The notes below the pieces were generated by a model. It was not told where the DNA came from. It saw only the letters and a list, made by a program, of their open reading frames with translations, and did no database searches. The position numbers and the translations under genes were made by a program. From positions 124,001 to 188,000 of the forward strand of contig NZ_JANAVZ010000002.1 of NCBI RefSeq assembly GCF_025195095.1: a stretch of 64,000 nucleotides of DNA, written 5' to 3'. The DNA is from Paracoccus maritimus (GTDB lineage Bacteria; Pseudomonadota; Alphaproteobacteria; Rhodobacterales; Rhodobacteraceae). Positions 46,247 to 54,832 of the stretch are shown here, piece after piece; the first letter of the stretch is position 1; each line of letters opens with the position of its first letter.

Positions 46247-47608
46247 TCAGCCGGGGATTTCCACGGGGCGGCCCATCAGCCGGGCGTCGATGTCCTCGGC
46301 CGCGTCACGGCCCTCTGCCACCGCCGTCACGGTCAGGTCATCGCCACCCGCCGCGCAGTCGCCGCCAGCCCAGACACGTTCGATGCTGGTTCTGCCGGGC
46401 CCCGTAACCGCGATCTTGCCGCTGCCCGTTAGCTTCAGCGCGTCCAGAGGTTTTTCCAGCCGCTGTCCGATCGCCTTGAAAACCTGATCCGCCTTCAGCC
46501 GGAACCGGTTCTCGGTCAGGTGGACCTGGCCTTCGACCACGGCGGTATAGGCGAACTCGACCGCTTCGGCATGATCATCGTCGCCGATCACTGCGACGGG
46601 CGCCGCGCCGGTGATGATGCGCACGCCCTTGCTGGCGGCATGATCCTGTTCGTGCTGCGAAGCCCCCATCTGGTCGCGCGTGCGGCGATAGACCATGGTG
46701 ACGTTCTCGGCCCCCAGCAGCCGTGCCTGCACGGCGGCATCGACGGCGGTCATGCCGCCACCGATCACCACCACGTCACGTCCGATGGGCAGCGACAGAA
46801 GATCGCCGCATTGCCGCAGATCGCCGATGAAATCCACGGCATCCTGGACGTTCCGAAAACCCTCGCCTTCCGCCCGCAAGGCGTTCACCGCGCCCAAGCC
46901 GATGCCCAGAAAGACCGCATCGAAATCATTCTGCAGGCTTTCCAGCGTCAGATCGCGTCCCAGCGCCTTGCGTGTCTCGATCGTGATCCCGCCAATGCCC
47001 ATCAACCATTCGACCTCTGCCTGCGCAAAGCCGTCGACCGTCTTGTAGCTGGCGATGCCGTATTCGTTCAGTCCGCCCGGCTTGCCGCGCGCATCGAAGA
47101 TTGTCACATCGTGCCCTTTCGCCGCCAGACGATGTGCGCAGGACAGGCCGGCCGGTCCTGCGCCCACGACGGCGATGCGCTTGCCGGTCGGGTCGGCGCG
47201 ACGGAAGGGATGACCCTGCTGCGCCATCAGCCCGTCTGTCGCATAGCGCTGCAGGGCACCGATCCGGACCGGTTCCGCCTCCGCATCCATCCGCACGCAG
47301 GCACCTTCGCAAAGGTTTTCGGTCGGGCACACACGGGCGCACATGCCGCCAAGAATATTGGCGTGAAAGATGGTCATCGCCGCCGCGTCGGGCGTGCCCG
47401 TGGCGATCTGGCGGATGAACAGAGGGATATCGATTCCGGTCGGACAAGCCGTGATGCAGGGGGCGTCGTGGCAGAAATAGCAGCGATCTGCCGCAACCCG
47501 TGCCTCGTGAGGGGCCAAGGGGGGCGCGACATCCGTGAAATTCGCGGCCAATTCATCGGGTGTCAGCCGACCGGAAACAATTCCGGGCGACAGTCTGGTT
47601 TGGGACAT
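46247..47608 (-). CDS. preT: NAD-dependent dihydropyrimidine dehydrogenase, subunit PreT
   Basis: Electron-input subunit of 453 residues, related to glutamate synthase small subunit. N-terminal cysteines CYFCHDAPC and TACPTGIDI plus VCPTENLCEGAC ligate Fe-S clusters. FAD motif VVGAGPAGLSCAHRLA and NAD motif VVIGGGMTAVDAAVQA are present. ATG at 47606-47608 is preceded by CAGGAGACG. Forms the PreTA heteromer with the next gene. The RutR-like palindrome lies about 55 bp upstream. Confidence 0.94.
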   Translation of the reverse strand: MSQTRLSPGIVSGRLTPDELAANFTDVAPPLAPHEARVAADRCYFCHDAPCITACPTGIDIPLFIRQIATGTPDAAAMTIFHANILGGMCARVCPTENLCEGACVRMDAEAEPVRIGALQRYATDGLMAQQGHPFRRADPTGKRIAVVGAGPAGLSCAHRLAAKGHDVTIFDARGKPGGLNEYGIASYKTVDGFAQAEVEWLMGIGGITIETRKALGRDLTLESLQNDFDAVFLGIGLGAVNALRAEGEGFRNVQDAVDFIGDLRQCGDLLSLPIGRDVVVIGGGMTAVDAAVQARLLGAENVTMVYRRTRDQMGASQHEQDHAASKGVRIITGAAPVAVIGDDDHAEAVEFAYTAVVEGQVHLTENRFRLKADQVFKAIGQRLEKPLDALKLTGSGKIAVTGPGRTSIERVWAGGDCAAGGDDLTVTAVAEGRDAAEDIDARLMGRPVEIPG

Positions 47609-47660
47609 TTGCGTCTCCTGGCTCACCTGTTGGTACGAATCAGGCTGGCACAGGTCTGAA

Positions 47661-47680
47661 ATTTTATCAAATGGTAAAAT
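47661..47680. promoter_or_regulatory. RutR-like palindrome upstream of preT
   Basis: ATTTTATCAAATGGTAAAAT is an inverted repeat broken only by a T/G pair and the centre. Its 16-bp core agrees with 11 of the 14 defined positions of the E. coli RutR site TTGACCAnnTGGTCAA. TAAAAT on the coding strand of preT may overlap a -10. Weaker than the site at 59065. Confidence 0.5.
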
Positions 47681-47706
47681 CGGGACCGGCGGGCTTTGCA
47701 CAAATT

Positions 47707-49005
47707 TCAGGCTGGCAGGGTCAGGATTGCCGAAAGCCCGCCAAGCGCGCTACGTTCAAGGCGCAGATCTCCGCCATGCAACGCGGCAAGATCGGCCACG
47801 ATGGCAAGCCCCAATCCCGACCCCGAGGCACCGTGTTCGTCCAGCCGTCCGCCACGGATCAACGCCCTTGGTGCGTCGGTCCGGGCCATGCCGGGGCCGT
47901 CATCCTCGATCCTCAGCGTCAGCGTTCTGGCGTCCGTCGTCACCGCGATGCGCAGACTGTGCCGACCCCATTTCACCGCGTTGTCGGCCAGATTGCCGAT
48001 CATTTCCTCAAGATCCTGACGTTCTCCGGCGAAGGCCGCATCTTCGGGGCAGTCGGTCCGGGCAGTGATATGCTTGTCCTGCATCGGCCAGCGCAGCACC
48101 AGAAGGATGTCGTCGATCACCGCCTTCACCGGGGTTCGCTGTCCCAGCACCCTTGGTCCGGCCGATCTTGCCCGCCGCAGATGCCAGCCGATCAGCCGGT
48201 CCATCCGCGTGATCAGCGACTGTCCCTTGTGATCGGGTGGCAATTCATTGGCCAGCGCCGCCAGCGGGGTTTTCAGCGAATGGGCAAGGTTGCCCAAATG
48301 CTGCCGGGATCGGGCCAGCAGGGTGGCATTCTGATCCAGTGCCGCGTTGATCTCGGCGGTCAGGGGCCGTAATTCGCTGACATCGGGCATGGGCAGGCGA
48401 TCCGCCTGACCGGCGCGAACGCGGCGCAGATCGGCCCCGACGCGGGTCAAGCTGCGCAGGCCGACCTGCACCTGAATGATGCTGGCCGCAGCCAGTCCCG
48501 CGCCCAGAACGATCAGCGCGATAGCCAGCGGGCGCCGGATCTGGCGCAGGCTGTCGCGGATCTGGGCCTGGGGCGCGGTGACGGTGACAGCGACCAGCGC
48601 GTCGCTTTCCGGCACGGTGACTTCGCGTCGCATCACCCGCAAGGCAGCGCCATCGGCGCCGCTGCCGCGACCTCCCACAAAATTTCCACCGGGTCCGTTC
48701 AGGCGCCCGTCCAGCAAGGAATTCGACCGTGCCACCACCCGATCCTCGGCAGCGACCTGCCAGTACCAGCCGCTAAGCGGCAGGCCGAAACGGGCGTCGG
48801 GTGGCAAACCCTCGACCGCGATCCGGCCATCCCGGCCCACCTCGACCGTGGCGATCAGCGTGTCGGCGACAGCCTCGGCCTCGGCGTCGAAACGCCCGGT
48901 CACGAAATCATCAAGTAGCCCCGAGATGAAGATGAACGCCGCCAGCAGAGCAGCAGTCAGCCAGACCGCCCCCAACACCAGAAGCCGCGCGCGGATCGAA
49001 CGCAT
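47707..49005 (-). CDS. Sensor histidine kinase
   Basis: 432-residue inner-membrane kinase. Two helices (about 8-30 and 160-182) enclose a ~130-residue periplasmic sensor domain. HAMP follows (about 183-235), then the H-box NLAHSLKTPLAAL (His near 247), the N-box GNLADNAVKWG, and G-boxes DDGPGM and GSGLGLAIV. PhoQ-like layout. Its start codon overlaps the response-regulator stop (TGATG). The signal is unknown; the neighbouring PepSY-type and His/Asp-rich proteins suggest divalent cations or envelope stress. Confidence 0.92.
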   Translation of the reverse strand: MRSIRARLLVLGAVWLTAALLAAFIFISGLLDDFVTGRFDAEAEAVADTLIATVEVGRDGRIAVEGLPPDARFGLPLSGWYWQVAAEDRVVARSNSLLDGRLNGPGGNFVGGRGSGADGAALRVMRREVTVPESDALVAVTVTAPQAQIRDSLRQIRRPLAIALIVLGAGLAAASIIQVQVGLRSLTRVGADLRRVRAGQADRLPMPDVSELRPLTAEINAALDQNATLLARSRQHLGNLAHSLKTPLAALANELPPDHKGQSLITRMDRLIGWHLRRARSAGPRVLGQRTPVKAVIDDILLVLRWPMQDKHITARTDCPEDAAFAGERQDLEEMIGNLADNAVKWGRHSLRIAVTTDARTLTLRIEDDGPGMARTDAPRALIRGGRLDEHGASGSGLGLAIVADLAALHGGDLRLERSALGGLSAILTLPA

Positions 49006-49667
49006 CAGCCCTGCGCCCGCAGCACATATCCCGCGCCGCGCCGGGTCTGGATCAACCCGTCGCCGATCTTGCGGCGCAGCCGTCCGATGACCACTTCGAT
49101 CGACTTGAAATCGCGGTCGGTTTCAGCCTCGTACAGATGTTCGGACAGCTCCGTGCGGCTGACGACCCGATCCTGGTGATGGATCAGATAGGACAGGATG
49201 CGGGTCTCGAACGCGGTCAGCTTCAGAGCGATGCCGTCGCGGGTTATGACACCCAGCTGGCTGTCCAGTTGCAGCGGTCCAGCGGCAATCACCGGACGCG
49301 CATGGCCTGCGGCCCGACGGATCAGGGTCTGGGCCCGCAGCACGACCTCGTCCAGGCGGAACGGCTTGACGGCATAGTCATCTGCGCCCGCGCGGAACCC
49401 TGCGACCTTGTCGGTCCAGTCGCCCCGCGCGGTCAGGATTAGCACCGGAATGGCGATCCCCTGATCGCGCCAGCGGGTCAGAACCTCGATCCCCGGCATG
49501 CCTGGCAGGCCCAGATCAAGGATCGCCACGTCATAGGCTTCTGTCGCCCCCAGAAATTCGCCCTCGGCCCCGTCTGCTGCGCGGTCGGTCACGAAACCCG
49601 CATCCTGAAACGCTGTGACCAGCTGTTCGGACAGCAATGGATCATCTTCGACAATCAGGGCGCGCAT
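49005..49667 (-). CDS. OmpR/PhoP-family response regulator
   Basis: 220 residues: receiver domain (1-~118) with acidic pocket EDD at 7-9 and phosphorylated Asp in AILDLGLPG (Asp51), Thr/Lys switch residues in LILTARG and YAVKPF, then a winged-helix DNA-binding domain (about 125-218, with SRTELSEHLY and VEVVIGRLRRKIG segments). Abuts the PepSY gene upstream and overlaps the kinase gene downstream, so all three are one operon. It probably autoregulates and may act on the divergent gene at 50230. Confidence 0.93.
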   Translation of the reverse strand: MRALIVEDDPLLSEQLVTAFQDAGFVTDRAADGAEGEFLGATEAYDVAILDLGLPGMPGIEVLTRWRDQGIAIPVLILTARGDWTDKVAGFRAGADDYAVKPFRLDEVVLRAQTLIRRAAGHARPVIAAGPLQLDSQLGVITRDGIALKLTAFETRILSYLIHHQDRVVSRTELSEHLYEAETDRDFKSIEVVIGRLRRKIGDGLIQTRRGAGYVLRAQG

Positions 49668-50093
49668 TCAGTCCTCGTCGAAATCGTTGTCGTCATCGTC
49701 GTCATCGTCGTCCAGCGGTTCGCGGCGCAGGGCCGCGATCTGGCCCCGACCCGCGACCTCCAGAAAGCGACCGTTGCGGGCGTCCATGCGGATCAACAAC
49801 AGGTGCCGCTGCGGCGTCATCAGCCGAAATTCATAGACCAGTGCCGCGCCCAGTTCGCGTTCCTTCGGGGTCGGTGGCGCGATGTCCGCACCGATCAGCC
49901 GACCCCGGTATCGCCGATCTACCCGTTCGGCAAGTTCGTGGAACGGCAGGGGGCGGAAATCCTGCGCGGCGACGCGAAGGGTCAGCGGATTGCCCTGCCA
50001 GAACCCACCATGGGAATGGGGGCCGTCGCCGCGGCCGGCGCCGACAAAAACGACAAGTGTCATCAGGGACAGGAACAGCAGGCCGCGATACAT
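49668..50093 (-). CDS. PepSY-like secreted protein with poly-Asp tail
   Basis: 141 residues. The N-terminal YRGLLFLSLMTLVVFVG is a signal peptide or anchor; a PepSY-like region (about 45-120) has FHELAERVDRRYRGRLIGAD and RLMTPQRHLLLIRMDARNGRFLEV. It ends in a run of eight Asp followed by NDFDED, encoded by a GTC/ATC microsatellite-like tract (49676-49711). The ATG at 50091-50093 was preferred because it starts the hydrophobic segment; a longer frame reaching 50159 would cross the control region. First gene of the two-component operon. Acidic tail suggests cation binding. Confidence 0.7.
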   Translation of the reverse strand: MYRGLLFLSLMTLVVFVGAGRGDGPHSHGGFWQGNPLTLRVAAQDFRPLPFHELAERVDRRYRGRLIGADIAPPTPKERELGAALVYEFRLMTPQRHLLLIRMDARNGRFLEVAGRGQIAALRREPLDDDDDDDDNDFDED

Positions 50094-50229
50094 GGTGCCA
50101 GTTATGCCGATCAAATCCCAAATGGAAACCAAACCGGACATTGCCGTTTCATTCGGCATTGCCGCGCTAGAAGAGATTCGTGGGGCGGGGTCAACGGACC
50201 TTGTCCGGACGAAGAAAAAGGAAGTCGAT
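50094..50229. promoter_or_regulatory. Divergent control region of the PepSY two-component operon
   Basis: CATTGCCG occurs as a direct repeat at 50139-50146 and 50157-50164, start to start 18 bp apart, in the gap between two divergent genes. It is a candidate site for the neighbouring OmpR-type regulator, although such proteins usually bind repeats about 10-11 bp apart. Confidence 0.3.
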
Positions 50230-51021
50230 ATGAGCAGACATATTATGAAACTATCCGCCGCGACCTTTGCTCTGATCGCAGGGCTGGGTGGCGCAACACT
50301 GGCTCAAGAGGCTGCACCCGCCGCCGGAAACGACCTGCCAGAGGTGCTGCGGGCGCTGAACCTGACCGATCTCGAGGTGAAGGATGGTCCGCGCGGCGGC
50401 CGCAAGGTGGAAGGCGATCTGCCCGGAGGAGGCGAGATCGAGGCGTTCATCGACCGCGACGGAAATCTGGTGATGGTCGAGGCGGACGATGTGGCGATGC
50501 CATCATCGCTGATCGATACTCTGCTACCGCAAACCGTGCGGGACGGCGAAGTCCTGTCGCAGTTCGCCCGGATCGAGCGGATCGGCGGACGTGACGGGCG
50601 TGTCATGATCAGCGGCGAGGACAGCGAGGGCGAGGATGTTCGCGCAGGCTTCGACCGCGAAGGCCGTTTGCTGGGGTTCGGTCGTGGCGACGATGACGAT
50701 GGCAAGGGGCGGCGCGGTCCGAAACACGGATGGGGCGATCATGACCACCGCAAGGGCAAGCACTGGATGCACGGTGACAAGGATCATGCCCGCCATGGCG
50801 GCAAGGAAGGGCGCGGTGCTCGTCCCATGCCGCAGGTCGATGATGCGGCCCTGAACCGGACCCTGGACGGGGCCGGCTACAGCGATATCGGCGCGGCGCG
50901 TCCCGCCGGACCCCGGCTGGTCCTGGATGCCGTGAATGCGGCGGGCGAACCGGTCACACTGGAAATCGCCCCGGATGGCGAGGTGATCCGCGAGACGGCA
51001 CGAGCAGCCGCCGCCCAGTGA
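50230..51021 (+). CDS. Secreted His/Asp-rich protein, possibly PepSY-related
   Basis: 263 residues with a signal peptide (ends TLAQE). Two similar halves (about 45-160 and 215-258) contain PepSY-like strands such as GEIEAFIDRDGNLVMVE and PVTLEIAPDGEVIRE. Between them (about 150-205) is a linker packed with Asp, Lys, His and Gly (DDDDGKG, DHDHRKGKHWMHGDKDHARHGG). Such a linker could bind Zn, Cu, Ni or Ca. AAAAAGGAAG precedes the ATG. Divergent from the two-component operon and a likely target of it. Confidence 0.7.
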   Translation: MSRHIMKLSAATFALIAGLGGATLAQEAAPAAGNDLPEVLRALNLTDLEVKDGPRGGRKVEGDLPGGGEIEAFIDRDGNLVMVEADDVAMPSSLIDTLLPQTVRDGEVLSQFARIERIGGRDGRVMISGEDSEGEDVRAGFDREGRLLGFGRGDDDDGKGRRGPKHGWGDHDHRKGKHWMHGDKDHARHGGKEGRGARPMPQVDDAALNRTLDGAGYSDIGAARPAGPRLVLDAVNAAGEPVTLEIAPDGEVIRETARAAAAQ

Positions 51022-51030
51022 TCGCCCGAT

Positions 51031-51063
51031 GTGGTCGCGCCGGTCAGATGGCGGCGCGACCAC
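51031..51063 (+). terminator. Terminator hairpin of the His/Asp-rich protein gene
   Basis: Perfect 11-bp stem (GTGGTCGCGCC / GGCGCGACCAC) with an 11-nt loop, 9 bp after the stop. No T tract. The rest of the 263-bp gap up to 51284 shows no gene. Confidence 0.6.
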
Positions 51064-51243
51064 GCCCGAAGCGGCAGTGCCGGTCGTAGCCTGTGTGCGG
51101 CGTTCATCGTTGCGATGTCGGAACAGCCCGGCAAGCGAAATTTCTCGATGGTCTTCTGGGCCATCGCACCAACCGCCAGACAGGTCACCGCTTTCAACTA
51201 ACTCAGCGAACCGGCGTCGTGCCGAGAAACGTCCGCAATTCCG

Positions 51244-51274
51244 CGACCGGGCGCCCGTATTGCGCGCGCCCGGT
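51244..51274 (-). terminator. Terminator hairpin of the pyrimidine ABC operon
   Basis: Perfect 10-bp stem (GACCGGGCGC / GCGCCCGGTC) with an 11-nt loop, 10 bp past the stop of the binding-protein gene on the minus strand. Confidence 0.6.
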
Positions 51275-51284
51275 CTTGCCAGTC

Positions 51285-52277
51285 TCAGTCGAAGGCCCGG
51301 TCGGTGATGACATGCGAGAATGCGCCCTCGGGCGCGGCCGAGATCACCGGATCCGAACCGCCGGCCATCAGGATATCGACCGTGCGCTGATAATCGGCCT
51401 CGTCCAGCGTGCCGTCAGAACCCTCGGTCAGCTTGGCGACCTCGCTCATCATCCGGGTCTGATGCTCGATGGTCTGGGCGCCGGTCTCGTCGTTTTCCAG
51501 CACGATCTCTGCGGCTTCCTCGGGATTCTCCTCAGCGTATTTCCAGCCCTTCATGCTGGCCCGTACAAAACGGACCAGTGCGGTGACCTTGTCGGGATCC
51601 TCCAGGGTCGAATCCAGCGTATAAAGCCCGTCTTCCAGCGTCGCGACATCCTGATCGGAATACTTGAACGTCACCAGCTCTTCGGCGGGGATGCCGGCGT
51701 CGATGATCTGCCAGTATTCGTTGTAGGTCATGGTCGAAATGCAGGCGGCCTGTTTCTGCAGCAGCGGGTCCACGTTGAAGCCCTGCTTCAGAACCGTCAC
51801 GCCGTCCGGTCCGCCTTCGGTCGACAGGCCAAGCGTGCTCATCCAGCTGAGAAAGGGATATTCGTTGCCGGCGAACCAGACACCAAGTGTCTTGCCTGCG
51901 AAATCGGTCTGCGGATCGCTGATCCCGGATTCCTTGAGGCATGTCAGCATCATCCCCGAGGATTTGAACGGTTGCGCGATATTGACCAGCGGCAGCCCCT
52001 TTTCGCGCGCGGCCAGTGCGGCGGGCATCCACTCGACGACCACATCGGCGCCGCCCCCGGCCAGCACCTGCGTCGGTGCGATATCGGGGCCGCCGGGCTT
52101 GATGGTGACGTTCAGCCCTTCCTCCTCGTAGAAGCCCTTGTCCTTGGCGACGTAATAGCCCGCGAACTGGGCCTGCGTGACCCATTTCAGTTGCAGCGTC
52201 AGGTCATATTCGGCATCTGCCCAGGCCGTACCCGCGACCAGTGTCGCGGCGACCGCGCCCAGCAAGGTTCTTTTCAT
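51285..52277 (-). CDS. ABC transporter substrate-binding protein (NMT1/THI5-like)
   Basis: 330-residue periplasmic receptor with signal peptide (ends GTAWAD). LQLKWVTQAQFAGYYVAKDKGFY is the family opening, and DIAPTQVLAGGGADV the ligand-binding loop. Relatives bind thiamine precursors, riboflavin, pyrimidines or hydantoins. Last gene of the pyrimidine-breakdown operon, so uracil, thymine or a dihydro/hydantoin derivative is the most likely ligand. CAGGAGAG precedes the ATG. Confidence 0.88.
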   Translation of the reverse strand: MKRTLLGAVAATLVAGTAWADAEYDLTLQLKWVTQAQFAGYYVAKDKGFYEEEGLNVTIKPGGPDIAPTQVLAGGGADVVVEWMPAALAAREKGLPLVNIAQPFKSSGMMLTCLKESGISDPQTDFAGKTLGVWFAGNEYPFLSWMSTLGLSTEGGPDGVTVLKQGFNVDPLLQKQAACISTMTYNEYWQIIDAGIPAEELVTFKYSDQDVATLEDGLYTLDSTLEDPDKVTALVRFVRASMKGWKYAEENPEEAAEIVLENDETGAQTIEHQTRMMSEVAKLTEGSDGTLDEADYQRTVDILMAGGSDPVISAAPEGAFSHVITDRAFD

Positions 52278-52301
52278 GGCTCACTCTCCTGTTGGTGGGG
52301 T

Positions 52302-53144
52302 CTAGCCCCGTTGATTGCGCTGCGACGGGTGCCAGAACGTCACCTTCTTCTCGATCAGCGCGACGATGCCATAAAACAGCGATCCGGCGATCGCCGCCAC
52401 AAGGATTTCCGCCCAGACCAGCGGCAGGTCCAGGCGCCCGACGGCGGTCGAGATCCTAAACCCCATCCCCTTGGTGGGGCTGCCGAAAAACTCGGCCACG
52501 ATCGCGCCGATCAGGGCAAGCGTCGTGGTGATCTTCAGGCCGTTGAACAGGAACGGCATCGCCGCCGGCAGCCGCATCCTCATCAGTGACGCACGATAGG
52601 GTGCCGCCCATGTCGCCATCAGGTCGCGCTGCATGGGATCGGTGGCCGCAAGGCCCGCGACCATGTTCACAAGGATTGGGAAGAACACCATCACCACCAC
52701 CACGGCGGCCTTGGACTGCCAGTCGAACCCGAACCACATCACCAGGATCGGGGCGATACCCACGATCGGCAGCGCGGCGACGAAGTTCCCGATCGGCAGC
52801 AGGCCGCGTTGCAGAAACGGGCTGCGATCAATGGCGATGGCGGTCAGGATCGCGGCCGATCCGCCGATCAGCCAGCCGGTCAGCGCGCCCCTCAGAATCG
52901 TCTGGACAAAATCGGTCCACAGAATGCCGGTATTGGCCGCGAAGCTGGCAGCGATCTGGCTGGGCGCGGGCAGGATGACCGACGGGACCTGATAGATTCG
53001 CACAATCATTTCCCACAACAGGATCAATGTAGTGCCGAAGATGACCGCGACCAGAAACCGTGTCAGTCGTGTGTCGAAACGGGCCAGCCACGCATTCAAC
53101 GCCCAGCCAGCGATCCAGACAGCAAGGATCGGGATCGCGTTCAT
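52302..53144 (-). CDS. ABC transporter permease
   Basis: 280-residue inner-membrane permease of the SsuC/ThiX/TauC type with six or seven helices. FQVP-like start region is replaced by IPILAVWIAGWALNAW; the EAA loop is seen as AGLAATDPMQRDLMATWAAP. Overlaps the other permease gene by 4 bp and precedes the binding-protein gene by 24 bp. Forms a heterodimer with the adjacent permease. Confidence 0.9.
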   Translation of the reverse strand: MNAIPILAVWIAGWALNAWLARFDTRLTRFLVAVIFGTTLILLWEMIVRIYQVPSVILPAPSQIAASFAANTGILWTDFVQTILRGALTGWLIGGSAAILTAIAIDRSPFLQRGLLPIGNFVAALPIVGIAPILVMWFGFDWQSKAAVVVVMVFFPILVNMVAGLAATDPMQRDLMATWAAPYRASLMRMRLPAAMPFLFNGLKITTTLALIGAIVAEFFGSPTKGMGFRISTAVGRLDLPLVWAEILVAAIAGSLFYGIVALIEKKVTFWHPSQRNQRG

Positions 53145-54058
53145 CGGGCCAATCCCATGCGCTGCAAGGTCAGCTTCTCTATCAGCCCGATCACTGTGAC
53201 CAGCAGCGCCGCCAGCGCGGCCGCGGTGAACAGCGCGGACCAGATCTGGACCGTCTGGCCGTAATAGCTGCCCGACAACAGGCGCGCGCCAAGCCCCGAG
53301 CTGGCACCGGCAGGCAATTCACCCACGATGGTGCCCACCAGCGCGGCGGCGACCGCCACCTTGAGGCTGGCGAAAAGATAGGGCATCGACGATGGCAGGC
53401 GCAGCCGCCAGAACTGCTGGCTCTGGCTGGCGCTCCAGGATCGCATCAGGTCAAGCTGCATCGCGTCGGGGGTCCGCAGGCCTTTCACCATGCCGACAAG
53501 CACCGGAAAGAACGACAGCCAAGCGGCGATGACGGCCTTTGGCAGCAGGCCGGTGACGCCGGCGCTGGCGAAGACCACGATCACCATGGGGGCGATGGCA
53601 AGGATCGGCACGGTCTGGCTGGCGACCGCCCAGGGCATCACCGACTGGTCCATGGCGCGGTTATGCACGATGCCGACGGCCAGCAGGATGCCCGCAAGAC
53701 TGCCGATGGCAAACCCCGCCAGCGTGGCCGACAAGGTGACCCAGCCATGATAGATCAGGCTGCGTTTCGAGGTGACCTTCTGTCCCGCGATCCCGTCCCA
53801 CAACCCAACCGCGACCTGATGTGGCGCAGGCAGCACGGGGCGGTCCAGCGTCAGGGTCTGGCCGACGAATTGCGTCGTTGTCAGCACCGTATCGCTGCGC
53901 GCCGCCTGATCGCGCACCCATTGCGCGTTCATGCCGATGGCCGCGAAATACCAGATCGCGACGATGGCCAGCAGCACGGTCAGGACCGGGAACGTGCGAC
54001 CCTGCGCGCCACGCCGCATCAGCCCCCCGACGCCGCCTGGCGCGGCCGCCTCAGTCAT
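53141..54058 (-). CDS. ABC transporter permease
   Basis: 305-residue permease of the same class. A Gly-rich N-terminus precedes six helices; the EAA loop segment is VKGLRTPDAMQLDLMRSW. Overlaps the ATPase gene by 8 bp upstream and the second permease by 4 bp downstream. Together with that subunit it forms the membrane channel. Confidence 0.9.
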   Translation of the reverse strand: MTEAAAPGGVGGLMRRGAQGRTFPVLTVLLAIVAIWYFAAIGMNAQWVRDQAARSDTVLTTTQFVGQTLTLDRPVLPAPHQVAVGLWDGIAGQKVTSKRSLIYHGWVTLSATLAGFAIGSLAGILLAVGIVHNRAMDQSVMPWAVASQTVPILAIAPMVIVVFASAGVTGLLPKAVIAAWLSFFPVLVGMVKGLRTPDAMQLDLMRSWSASQSQQFWRLRLPSSMPYLFASLKVAVAAALVGTIVGELPAGASSGLGARLLSGSYYGQTVQIWSALFTAAALAALLVTVIGLIEKLTLQRMGLAR

Positions 54059-54830
54059 AGCTGTGTCCTTCGCGCAGCCCTTCGCGGACCTCGTGGGCCA
54101 GCGCGATGAATTCGGGCGTGTCGCGGATGTCCAGCGGGCGTTCGCGGGGAAGGGGGCTTTCGATGATCCGCGTGATGCGGCCGGGCCGCGGGCTCATCAC
54201 CACGATCCGGGTGGACAGATAGACCGCTTCGGGGATCGAGTGGGTGACGAAGCCGATGGTCTTGCCTGTCTTGGCCCACAGCGCCAGCAGCGCCTCGTTC
54301 AACCGGTCGCGGACGATCTCGTCCAGCGCGCCGAAGGGTTCGTCCATCAGCAGGATGTCGGCGTCGAAGGCCAGCGCGCGGGCGATGCTGGCGCGCTGCT
54401 GCATTCCCCCCGAAAGCTGCCACGGAAACTTGCCCCCGAAGCCCGCCAGATCGACCAGATCCAGAACTCGCTGGATCCGCTGTTTCCGGTCGGCGCGCTG
54501 AAATCCCATGATCTCCAGCGGCAGGCTGATATTGCCGGCAATCGTCCGCCACGGATACAGCCCCGGCGCTTGGAACACATAGCCATAGGCCCGAGCCTTG
54601 CGCGCCGCGTCCGGGGTCATCCCGTTCACGCTCAGGCGCCCGGCGGTCGGTGTCTCCAGCGCGGCGATGGCCCGCAGCAAGGTCGTCTTGCCGCATCCCG
54701 ACGGTCCGATGAAGCTGACGAAATCGCCCTGTCCAATGGTCAGGTCCACATCCTTCAGCGCGTGGACCGGACCATCCGCCGTCTGGAATGTCAGGCCGAC
54801 GCGGCTTGCCTCGATCACCGATGCGGCCAA
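54051..54830 (-). CDS. ABC transporter ATP-binding protein
   Basis: About 259-residue ATPase of the nitrate/sulfonate/taurine class. Walker A GPSGCGKTT, signature LSGGMQQRASIARAL, Walker B ILLMDEPFGALDE and H-loop FVTHSIPEAVYLS are complete. There is no ATG before the conserved domain; TTG at 54828-54830 with GGGGG upstream, or GTG at 54816-54818, would start it, 2 or 14 bp after the dihydropyrimidinase stop. Translation is probably coupled to that gene. Confidence 0.9.
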   Translation of the reverse strand: MAASVIEASRVGLTFQTADGPVHALKDVDLTIGQGDFVSFIGPSGCGKTTLLRAIAALETPTAGRLSVNGMTPDAARKARAYGYVFQAPGLYPWRTIAGNISLPLEIMGFQRADRKQRIQRVLDLVDLAGFGGKFPWQLSGGMQQRASIARALAFDADILLMDEPFGALDEIVRDRLNEALLALWAKTGKTIGFVTHSIPEAVYLSTRIVVMSPRPGRITRIIESPLPRERPLDIRDTPEFIALAHEVREGLREGHSYD

Positions 54831-54832
54831 GT

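Noticed and set aside
51064..51243. Gene or pseudogene in the gap between convergent operons
   Set aside because: Short frames on both strands but none with a ribosome site, family motif or coding pattern.
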